DNA from: Bryum argenteum
Taxonomy: Eukaryota > Streptophyta > Bryopsida > Bryales > Bryaceae
Reading direction: 5' to 3'
Assembly (NCBI GenBank): GCA_037043015.1
Contig: CM073330.1
Location: 3,497,263-3,561,262 of the forward strand
DNA: 64,000 nucleotides
Shown here: piece after piece, positions 55,501-64,000 of the stretch
Position numbering within the stretch: position 1 is the first letter of the stretch
How the letters are laid out: every line of letters starts with the position of its first letter
Program-made: the position numbers and the translations under genes
The notes under the pieces: generated by a model
What the model was told of the DNA's origin: nothing
The model's database searches: none
Seen by the model: only the letters and a program-made list of their open reading frames with translations

Positions 55501-58296
55501 ATCACCTCTCAGAACAAGTCTTTAAATTTAGTGAATCGCTCGTTAGTGCTTGGACTCTTCTGTTTTGCTTATAGCGAAGAGCTTCTGTATATCTTATTTG
55601 TAAACTCTTGAAGCATTTTAATATCCAATCATCATATGGGGTTCGTTCGATCATTGGGTTTGGATCGCTGACTAAACGAGTGTCTATTCTCCCTTTCCAT
55701 GAATTGGCAGATTGGTGTGATCACTCCTTACGAAGGGCAGCGTGCGTTCATTGTCAATAACATGGCTAGAAATGGCTCTCTGCGTCAACAGTTGTACAAG
55801 GAGATAGAGGTACTTGAAAGCCTCTCTTTTCCCCTCAAGAATCCGGCCACAATTTCCTTGGTCAGAAGCTAACGTGCATCATGGTGTCCAGGTCGCCAGT
55901 GTGGATTCCTTTCAGGGGCGTGAGAAGGACTTCATCATTCTTTCTTGTGTGAGGAGTAACGAGCATCAGGTAATTAAGCAAAATATACCAGCTATACGTT
56001 CAGTTCAGTTATCGGGTTAAGATTGTAATACTTAGTCGTATCTCAGTATAGGTGTAGGTGATTGAATGGGATTGTGTAATATTCAGCTTACGCTTGTCGT
56101 GCTATGCTACAGGGAATCGGGTTTCTGAATGATCCACGGCGCCTTAATGTCGCTCTTACACGAGCGCGCTTTGGAATCGTGATTTTGGGCAATCCAAAGG
56201 TCCTCAGCAAGCAGCCTTTATGGAACACGTTGTTGACTCATTATAAGGTACGGGACTACTCCTATTATTCAGATTTATTTGAAAAATTGTAACGCGCCTC
56301 TGGTGTGGCGTGCATGTTCCAATCGTGCCTCGTTTCGGGGTCTTCGTTGTTATTTAGTTAGTATAGGTATCCAACTTCTTATACTCATTTCTTCAAAATA
56401 CTGAGATGTATGAGTCTTTCATTAGCACTTGACACGGATTTGGGTTATGGGTTCAACTTCTTGGACCTGTGGGACATTAGGATCATTTGGAGATCAATGC
56501 CAAGGATGTGTTCAATGCACGTATTACCTGAAGCAAGGTGGCATGTGCCTGCCTTGATTTGTAGAAAGTTCAATCATACTGAGGCATTGATGTGCAGATG
56601 AAGGTCGAGGGGTGTAAGGTTAAGGATTTTAGGTTTAGGATGTTAACTCTGGAGGCGCTATACCATGTAGACTTCGATCTCTTTTGAACTGAACTGAGAA
56701 AAAATTTAAGATATCAAACTTGGAAGACGAACTCTGATCTGTAAATTTCTTATTGCTGGAAACAGGAGCATGAGGTATTGGTGGAGGGCTCATTGAACAA
56801 CTTGAAGCAGAGCATGGTTCAATTTCAGAAGCCTAAGAAGGTGTACAATGACCGTCGCGTGTATCCTGGAGGTGGACCTGCTTTGGGCCCTGGAGAGGGT
56901 TTTGTTCCAGCAGCTACTGCAAGTGCAGCAGCTGGGGCTCCTGTCAATGACCGTCGAAACGGACGAGCCCGGTCGGTCGATGGGCGAAATGGTGAATACT
57001 TTTCTGCAACCTTCTCAAGTTGCTATAATCAAGTCATTGTTGAATGCATCATGGCATGATAGCTTTAGTTGCTCTTGTCGACTAATACAGAAAGGATCAT
57101 GACATCTTTCGCTAATTAAACTGACATGTGATTGCAAAGTCAAGCTTTACTCTGAACTTCTGTAGCTCGGTATGTTGCATATCCTGTTATGAACCTAGCA
57201 AAAGCTTCATTTCTGAAATTTTACCCGCTGTATCAATGCAGGTGGGTATATGCCATTTGGTGCATTAAGCAATGGTGGAGTTCAGAAAGGAGGAGTTCCT
57301 CCCCATGCGGGCCTAACACCATCTCGAGGTGTACCACTGACTGGATTTCCGAACAGCCCTCTCACGCAGCCTTATGCAATTCCTTCCAGGGGAGGCATGC
57401 ATGGCCCGATTGGAGCAATACCGCAAGTGCCACAAGCAGGCCAACGCGGCTTTGGAACAGGCAGGGGGAGCACCAGCGGTCCTATTGGTGGTCATTTGCC
57501 TCATCACCAGGCCTCACAGCAACAAACTGCATTTGGATTTGGTGGGCTTGACAGTCCGGCTACTCAGCCCTCTCTCGGTGGTCCCATGACGCAACAGGGA
57601 CTCCTGACCCAGAACATTCCATCCTTGAGTCAGAACATTCGAGATGGATTCAACCTCGGAGGCATGTCCCAGGACTTCTTCGGAGAGGATTTTAAGTCTC
57701 AGGGATCACATGTTGGATACGGCGGGCAGGACTTTGCGACACAGGCTGGATTTGGCATGGATTATAGCACTCAGTCAAACCAAGGCGGATACGGTGGTGA
57801 TTTCATAACGCAGAACTCACAACCAGGTTACTCACATCAGTCAGTCAGCAATGACTTTATCTCGCAGGTGAGCAACACGAACCTTGAGGACTTGGCTTCT
57901 CGTACTGTAGTTATCTCCACGTCGGTATATATTAACTCAAGTATGTTGTTTTTGTCACGAACATGTTTTGACTTTGCTCTTTGATAAGCAGGACTTTTTG
58001 AGTCATGCTACCGATGGACTGTTCACTCAAGGGGGATTTAACGATCGGACTCAAGACCTTCCATCTACACAGAATCATTACGGTCTTGGAGGTCTTCAAT
58101 CTCAGGTGAGTGGAAGCTGTTGACATTGTCTATGTAATTACGAGACTCACCGTGGCTTTCTGGTATCTAAATATGGGTTGCTTTATTGCAGAATTCATTG
58201 GGTCCTATGTACACCCAGCCTTTCACGCAGTATAATCAGCCTCTGAATACCCAACCTCAGCAGCAGCAGGCTGGGCAGCGCCGCTTCAATGGCTAA
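49537..58296 (+). CDS. UPF1: UPF1 RNA helicase
   Basis: Twenty-five exons join in phase to 1248 residues, the usual plant length. Exons: 49537-50010, 50778-51029, 51176-51346, 51537-51587, 51861-51953, 52052-52147, 52301-52351, 52489-52607, 52749-52857, 53193-53315, 53497-53568, 53811-53882, 54027-54093, 54181-54323, 54490-54561, 54733-54861, 55058-55213, 55351-55464, 55711-55809, 55892-55969, 56113-56247, 56766-56991, 57242-57867, 57992-58105, 58192-58296. The Cys/His domain (about 115-275) has [15 protein letters not shown]. Superfamily 1 helicase motifs: GPPGTGKT 489-496, DESTQ 635-639, GDHCQLGP at 660, YRMHP at 701, [10 protein letters not shown] at 825, and LNVALTRAR at 858. The C-terminal 250 residues are Gly/Gln-rich with many SQ and TQ sites, the usual phosphorylation targets. 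UPF1 unwinds RNA with ATP and triggers nonsense-mediated decay, binding UPF2 through the Cys/His domain. Confidence 0.97.
50489..50608. repeat. hairpin with inner tandem repeats in UPF1 intron 1
   Basis: Perfect 24-bp inverted arms (50489-50512 and 50585-50608, containing TCTAGCACTTTCTGATA). Between them are three copies of a unit of about 24-26 bp of the type TCTGATAGAAGGGCTGCATC. In the pre-mRNA this would fold as a stem. Confidence 0.85.
53035..53096. repeat. short tandem and inverted repeat in UPF1 intron 9
   Basis: GAAACATATAACTCACCTGA is present twice in a row with a 25-bp period and is followed by ATGAGTTATATGT, its partial inverted copy. Confidence 0.8.
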
Positions 58297-59507
58297 CGAA
58301 CAGGGGCAAGGGACTCGCTTGGTTCCTATAGTCTAAACACCCTCAAATTAAGGATATAAAAAAGGGCTTCAATGAGCACCCTGTCTCCATTCTGGATGTA
58401 TCCTTTGATCATACACAGATCATCCCCAGAGACTACTGAAGATACACGAGAGCTGAGACTATTAATAGAGACGGACCTGGGTGTTCGAGCCAGATGATGA
58501 CTCAGTCCATTGCTATTGGATCAAGAAAGTTCGACATCTCAAGAAAGTGAAGCTGTTTGGGTGGAAATGCCATTTACTTGCAGTGCTGGCAGTTTCCCAT
58601 CTCCCGAAGCATCACTGATGGGCTCAACCGAGTTTCTGCTATTCCTGAAATGCCTCGACTAGAGCAACTAAATTTTACGGAAGTGTCCATAAGTTTATCA
58701 AGCTCCTCCAGCAACAGGAGGTTCGAGTTGGTGTTACGTCAGTTTACATGGAACCGGCGACAACGGACTGAAAATGGCTCAGTGCAATACCCTGCAAACT
58801 GGCAAGGTGCCAAAGTTTTTGGAACACGATTCTGCTCCTGGGATCGAGTGCGAGAAGTGCAATACTACGTGTGAATAAGGATGGTGTTCTCAAGGGAGAT
58901 ATGTTCCGACAATGAGATCTGTTGAACAAAGTGCGAGGTAGCCCATTCAACTTTGGCTGGCTTATTGTATACCGATAGTTTCGATATTTCTTACCTGAGA
59001 GCGTATATGTGTATGTTCACATTCTGAGATACATTGGACAAATCAGCATGTATGTGATGATGATTGAGGATGCAGCTATAGTAATCTGAATCAACTCCTT
59101 CATTGCTTTGATGATAATATCATACCAGTCATTTCGTTGCTGTATAGAACTGCAAGGGCTACTTGCCAGTTCTCCATATATACAAGCATTACAAAATGCC
59201 CCTGTATACTTCTTCGGAATGCCAATGCAAAATCGAGAGCCACGGAATGCTAATACAAAGAGATGCGTACACATCCAGATATAATGCAGGGCAGATGTAA
59301 TGTAGGGGAACATATTGACGGCTAAAATCTAGGGACTCCAGAGAGGTGCAGCAGCAACATCTAGGAAAAAGGCGTAAGAATATAAATTACAACAAAAGTG
59401 GGTCACCTAACTTTCCTATACCATTATCAAACCAGCTACATCTAAAGACGTAAGACCTCAAAAAGACCCCAAAATAAACAATAATCAATAAATATATATC
59501 CAAACAA
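58297..59507. other. UPF1 3' region and spacer
   Basis: No second gene supported. The first several hundred bases after the stop are not AT-rich and are probably UPF1 3' UTR. The rest is repetitive-looking AT-rich sequence. Confidence 0.5.
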
Positions 59508-59586
59508 ATCCGGGAACACTCCCACATTTAAAGATTTATTGGAGCCCTATCATCAAAGCCTCATGGTGCATTGCTCTTGTAGAATA

Positions 59587-59983
59587 AGGTATAGGGACCC
59601 ATTCCCGACCGGGGACCAACAACCGATCTGTAGGTTATACAAATTTTGCAAGCCAGGAGACTCATTGCTGCCAGTTCTATTCTGAACGGCCAAAATAAAA
59701 ATTTCTTAGGGAGGCTGATGGTGCATTGACACGTCTCACTAGAACGATGATTATAAACCACTCTTGCTGTGATCCGTTACTAGAGACTCTCTATAAAAGT
59801 TATAAGAGGTTTTCAACTTTTCACTTAAAATTTTTGTAACTATTTCAATATTGGAAAGAAAATTCAAATTTTTGCATTCAAATATAACATTATAGTTGTA
59901 CAGCGGAAAAATCCACTTCAAATTATTAGCCTCAAATACATATGCTAATAACCTTGACTACTAAGTTATAGGTCCTTCTACCT
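59587..59983. mobile_element. 397-bp MITE inserted in the left direct repeat
   Basis: The left direct repeat is interrupted relative to the right one at exactly this place. The ends AGGTATAGGGACC and GGTCCTTCTACCT are inverted copies with 11 of 13 matches, flanked by TA on both sides (59585-59586 and 59984-59985), indicating a TA-inserting element. Confidence 0.7.
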
Positions 59984-60337
59984 TACACATGACAAAGTAG
60001 AAATGTTTGGATACATGAATGGGGATTTGGGAGTCCCACAAAGAGTTCCTACGCCACCTCTATTCCGACAATGAAGCTTGCCAAGTACCTTGCCGCATGC
60101 CTCGGTAGTCCGGATACGTGCAACTTTGACCACAAATTGTCATACACTATCCGGCCTTCGGTATCGGCTTATACCACCAACCGAGTCGAGACTCCATCCG
60201 CCATGTCACCAAGGCTCCCTTGATCAACCTCCGTTGGCCATGAGCGGGGAGCCGGGGCCGCGGGAGTGGATTGCAATGGCCTCGGGCGTGAGGAAATTTG
60301 TACCCCGTCGTCTCAACAGGAGGGTCGGAAGGTGGGA

Positions 60338-60350
60338 GCCTATATAAGCG
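60338..60350 (+). promoter_or_regulatory. TATA box
   Basis: CCTATATAAGCG sits about 140 bp before the ATG at 60483 in GC-rich sequence, a good TATA consensus for the 134-residue reading frame. Confidence 0.6.
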
Positions 60351-60482
60351 AGGGTCCACACGCTCTTTTGTCATTCAACCACACGCTCTAGTTTTGATTG
60401 GCATCTCCGTCGAGCTTGTGTTAGACGTTCGATCCTTGCTATTTGCTTTTTGAGTGTGTTAGGCGAGACGTTAGTCCGAGCA

Positions 60483-60884
60483 ATGGAGGCCGTTACAAGC
60501 ACGGAGCCGAGCTTGAGGAATGAGAAGGTGCGCAACCAGAAGAAATTCAAGATGGTGAGGAAGGCCACCGCTCCGAAATGCCACCGCTACTCCGTTAGAA
60601 ACACCCACGATTACATTGAGCCGCAAAGGAGGGAGAAGTTGTGTAAGGTGGACGTCTCATCCGCACCCATGGCGACGTTGTTGCAACTGGCAAAGGCTGC
60701 CAAGGCTGCTAAGGCGGCCTTGGCGCATGCAAACCAAGCCGACACGGTCGTAGCGCCCAAGATTGACAACTTCGAAGAATATAGTCTTCGGAAAGAGGTA
60801 CAATGGTGGTTTGATGGCTTCAAGAGAAGTAAGAAAACCAACGATGCGTTGGGCCTCGAGCAACCCTCGGTTGCGGAGGCGTGA
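60483..60884 (+). CDS. small basic protein of the direct-repeat element
   Basis: From the ATG at 60483 (context CGAGCAATGG, good at +4) it encodes 133 residues: basic start (SLRNEKVRNQKKFKMVRK), an Ala/Lys repeat (LAKAAKAAKAALAHA), then WWFDGFKRSKK near the end. A TATA box lies 140 bp upstream, so the gene may be expressed. It could be a gag-like remnant or a captured gene. I do not recognise the family. Confidence 0.4.
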   Translation: MEAVTSTEPSLRNEKVRNQKKFKMVRKATAPKCHRYSVRNTHDYIEPQRREKLCKVDVSSAPMATLLQLAKAAKAAKAALAHANQADTVVAPKIDNFEEYSLRKEVQWWFDGFKRSKKTNDALGLEQPSVAEA

Positions 60885-61447
60885 TGTGTGGCCACTCATA
60901 GTAGTTTCCAGGCACATCATTAGCGGGCCTTCGTAAGGCCAAGTAGAAGCCCATCTTCAACTATAACGTTTAGCGTTGGGACCATCACATAATCATGTTC
61001 AATGTCAATCTTTTTGATATAAAAATGAATAAAAATCAAAATAAGTATTAAAAATAAGAAAAACCGCCACGTTCAAAATTACCCCAAGTTGTAGTATCTC
61101 ATTGTATGACTAATATTGAGGCCGTCTAAAATAAAACCCTTTGGGAGATAAATTATCCGATCAGATCCGGGAACACTCACACATTCGAAGATTTTATGGG
61201 AGCCCTGTCATCAAAGCCTCATCGTGCATGGCTCTTGTAGAATGGCCACGACAAGAGAGAAATGTTTGGACACATGAATGGGGGTTTGGGAGTCCCACAA
61301 AGAGTTCCTACGCCACCTCTATTCCGACAATGAAGCTTGCCAAGTACCTTGCCGCATGCCTCGGTAGTCCGGATACGTGCAACTTTGACCACAAATTGTC
61401 ATACACTATCCGGCCTTCGGTATCGGCTTATATCATCAACCGAGTTT

Positions 61448-62270
61448 TGATTGGGCCTGAATTTTGCTCGATGATTGGAATCTGGAGCTCTCTTCCGTTA
61501 GATTGGAGCAAGTAATAGAGACTAGCATTCTGTTGTAGGGCCGTTGCTAATATATTTGGGCTTAATATTACTCCTCAGAGTAGACGTATGGATTAAATTG
61601 TCAGATTTAGAGCTTGTTTGCAGTGATGCGCTTCGGGTCAGGAACCGCTGGCTACGAATTGCTCGCCAGTGATTTTCATGTAAGTAACGGAACTTTCTCT
61701 TATAAATTTTCGCTTGTGAGTTCGTGATTATATTTTTATTGATCTTCAAATGTGGATCAACAGAAGAGGAGAAACTACTCTGTTTTTTGTACATTGCTCC
61801 GAGATGAGTTGGTATTGATAACGAAATTATAATATTTTAGAGAAGTAAGCCATTTTACATCCATTCTAAGGCATTGACAAAGGTTAAGGGCAGAAAACAT
61901 ATTTCAGGTAATCGACGAGGGTTTTGATAAGAATCGATTTTTAGTTGTTCAATGAGTTGGATGCCAATACTGACTTTTGCAAACTCTGGTGAGGTTGTAA
62001 CCTGATCACATTATCGTAGAGTTCTGCTCTTTTGCGAGGGTGGCGAAAATTGAGTAGATTCAATCAGGGTTTAGGGATCATTATGCATATTACTGGCGAC
62101 TATTTTGACCGTTGAGCACTGAATTTTTTTGGATAGAAATGCATGATCTCTTTTGGGTAGAAGTGGTTAGAAGTTGTGAGCCCTAATCCCGGTTGCCCGG
62201 TTTTAAGGTCACAAGTTGGGTCGAGATGGTGGGGTGCAACCTATGTAGTAGCCTTCCAAGCAACGGACTC
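61448..62270. other. spacer without genes
   Basis: No coding sequence or element end recognised. Confidence 0.4.
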
Positions 62271-62273
62271 CAA

Positions 62274-62343
62274 TTTCATTCAATCAATCAAGCAATCAAT
62301 TTCATTCAATCAATCAAGCAATCAATTTCATTCAATCAAGCAA
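62274..62343 (+). repeat. tandem repeat of CAATCAATCAAG type
   Basis: Two and a half copies of a 29-bp unit built from TTCATTCAATCAATCAAG and CAATCAA; a minisatellite. Confidence 0.85.
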
Positions 62344-62548
62344 AAGAGCACCATTCATGCAATGAACTCACCACAATCATCACCACATCAAACAAAGCAA
62401 CCACACATGTTTTTGGGCAATTAAGTTGCCATTTCCAAGATAATGTTATGTCTAGTATCTAAGATACTACAAATCTCCATTGCATAAAATAAAACACACA
62501 AGGAAAAAATATAACAAGGAAGGAGGAGCATCTCCCTCCTTAAAAGCA

Positions 62549-63095
62549 CTGTCGTCACCAGGAGGGTCTCCTTGGTAGAATAGTGATTTCTCCTCGTCCT
62601 TGCTCCAATGAGAGTGAGCTTGGTCTCGTTGGAAAGGAGACTCGACAACGCTTCTGGATCTCTAAGGCACGCCTCCCAATTCTTTGTCAATCGTGAGATC
62701 TCGTCCTTCAAAGTCGGCCCTCCAACTCTGCCGTCGCCAGTAGGGTTTCCTTGGTAGAATCGCGATTTCTCCCTCGTCCTTGCTTCAATGAGAGCGCGCC
62801 TAGTCTTGTTGGAAAGGAGACTCGACGACGCTTCCAGATCTCTAAGTCACGCCTCCCAATTCTTTGTAAATCGTGAGATCTCGTCCTTCAAAGTCGGCCC
62901 TCCAACTCTGCCGTCGCCAGTAGGGTCTCCTTGGTAGAATCACGATTTCTCCCTTGTCCTTGCTTCAATGAGGGCGCGCCTAGTCTTGTTGGAAAGGAGA
63001 CTCGACGACGCTTCCAGATCTCTAAGGCTCGCCTTCCAATTCTTTGTAAATCGTGAGATCTTGTCCTTCAAAGTCGACTCTCCAACTGCTGCCCT
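62549..63095 (-). pseudogene. three 180-bp tandem repeats, decayed 60-residue coding repeat
   Basis: Copies start near 62551, 62731 and 62911 (period 180-181). 180 bp equals 60 codons, and the minus strand of each copy reads a charged helical unit: LKDEISRFTKNWEACLRDLE, then ASSSLLSNKTRRALIEART. In the rightmost copies single changes create TGA codons (TCG CGA to TCG TGA; GCG TGC or CGA to GCG TGA), so the array is no longer a gene. It may be the coiled-coil gag part of the gypsy-type element at the right edge. Confidence 0.65.
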
Positions 63096-63859
63096 CCTAC
63101 CTTGTCACAACTCACGCCAAATCTCTCAAATCTTCAACAACAACATTCTAACAACAATCAATCACCAAACTAAACCTAGATTGAACATTTTTTCTCTACA
63201 CCTCCTTCCTCACTTTCTTCCTCTCTCACCCACACACACCTAGACTCCCCTCTAACCGTTTGCTGTAGGTGATGGAAACCTCTAAAAGCCTTCATTCATC
63301 GCAGGATGATTTTTCATCCGTTAGTTTCCATCCATCCAGCCTTTCTAGCCCCTTTCACACTCCTAACTCCCTAGAACCTAAACCACGCCAATTACTACTC
63401 CTACAAGTCTCAGATTAGCGAATGGGGACTCTAAGGAGATCCACTACCACCGCATTTGAATAGGTCCAAATACTGCCTCACAAATACATAAAACTTAGGA
63501 TAACCGAATACGGAATAAGAGAAATTGGAATTTACCCAACTCTCCTAAACACCCCCAATTCTAACTATGAATTATTAACTACTTCAATTATTCAAGACCT
63601 AAAGAATACACACAGAATCCCAAAACACTCTAATCCCAACTAACATATGTTGGGTTTTTAGACTAAATGGGTAATACGCATGTTTAATCACTACATAATA
63701 TGTATATTTGGTCAAAACCTCGCGATAAGGTTTTTCCCGGAGTGTGAACCATCTCGAGGTTCACGGTGTCGGCCATCTCATGCGGGCGTTTTCCCAAAAT
63801 GCAACGGACTCGGTCTCGAAGGTGGTAGAGGCAAATGCTCCCATTGGGCTCGCACGGTC
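63096..63859. other. spacer, possible LTR of the right-edge element
   Basis: No gene. It lies downstream of the minus-strand integrase end, so an LTR could be here, but no repeat partner is inside the window. Confidence 0.3.
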
Positions 63860-64000
63860 ACATGCGTAGATACTTACACCGCTCGGCATTTGTGCGGCGG
63901 GAAAAGAGCGCCATCTAATGTCGCGAGTTGGACGGTGTTGTTTGGACGGACATCCCTTACTTCAAATGGGCCTAGCCATATGGCATCAAATTTGCCCGAA
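63860..64000 (-). pseudogene. C-terminal end of a Ty3/gypsy-type integrase (partial)
   Basis: The minus strand enters from the right edge with SGKFDAIWLGPFEVRDVR, then NNTVQLATLDGALFP and, after a one-base frame change, TNAERCKYL. The pattern K(F)xxxWxGPFxV...N.V.L..LDG..FP..(T)N..RCK is the usual integrase C-terminal block just before the end of gypsy polyproteins. The frameshift suggests decay. The rest lies outside the window. Confidence 0.6.

Larger units (their letters stand above)
59508..61447 (+). mobile_element. short direct-repeat (TRIM-like) element
   Basis: Direct repeats: left copy 59508-59584 plus about 59986-60187 (interrupted by a MITE), right copy 61165-61447. They share ATCCGGGAACACTC and a nearly identical stretch of about 185 bp from AATGTTTGG to CAACCGAGT. 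Between them is about 980 bp with a TATA box and one short reading frame. Repeats flanking a tiny interior recall terminal-repeat retrotransposons in miniature. I found no primer-binding site, polypurine tract or target duplication, so a simple segmental duplication is also possible. Confidence 0.5.

Noticed and set aside
62549-63095. CRISPR-like or satellite array
   Set aside because: Three contiguous 180-bp units without spacers, explained by a coding repeat.

Overview
The window reads as nuclear DNA of a green plant or streptophyte alga. It holds three intron-bearing genes of types kept across plants (an ASH2/TRAUCO SPRY protein, a Mpv17/PMP22-type membrane protein and the RNA helicase UPF1), set in long AT-rich tracts full of transposable elements. 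MITEs with Tourist-like and CACTA ends and a tRNA-derived SINE also fit a plant. The sequence alone does not decide between charophyte, bryophyte or another streptophyte.

Positions 1-13.8 kb are one nested transposon complex. A minus-strand LINE has ORF1 (13683-11605), then a very long ORF2 that starts inside the ORF1 stop (8-nt overlap), runs 1147 codons to a 2A-type GDIESNPGP motif, and continues into an APE endonuclease and reverse transcriptase that leave the window at base 1. ORF2 is split by a 4.96-kb GC-rich insertion (3178-8135) carrying decayed gag-like reading frames and no polymerase. The LINE reading frame matches on both sides of the insertion.

Positions 14-34 kb hold decayed dispersed genes: a minus-strand family with a possible ParB/sulfiredoxin-like motif (14.3-17.2 kb, with a second fragment near 21.2-22.0 kb), a plus-strand gene with the VGHTHEDIDQ motif (22.1-24.4 kb), a degenerate zinc-finger plus 2OG-Fe(II) dioxygenase-like gene (25.3-28.75 kb, minus), a 2.27-kb element with 27-bp inverted termini carrying a coiled-coil gene, and a plus-strand transposon-protein relic (31.7-33.66 kb). 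Positions 34.6-39.3 kb are small DNA transposons: a non-autonomous CACTA element with exact CAT target duplication, a Tourist-like MITE with TTA duplication, and a MITE family with CCCCTAA ends.

Positions 41.8-58.3 kb are the host gene cluster. The ASH2-like gene (+, five exons, 491 aa) converges with the Mpv17-type gene (-, four exons, 294 aa), which is divergent from UPF1 (+, 25 exons, 1248 aa). Every exon chain was joined from visible GT/AG sites and all phases close. The third ASH2 intron contains a 936-bp mariner-type foldback element; the Mpv17/UPF1 intergenic space contains a SINE with an 18-bp target duplication. ASH2 (histone H3K4 methylation) and UPF1 (nonsense-mediated decay) share no pathway, so this looks like chance linkage.

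From 59.5 kb to the end there are again repeats: a short direct-repeat (TRIM-like) element with a TATA box and a 134-aa reading frame, whose left repeat is itself interrupted by a MITE; a 3 x 180-bp tandem repeat that is a decayed 60-residue coding repeat on the minus strand; and, at the right edge, the end of a minus-strand Ty3/gypsy-type integrase.
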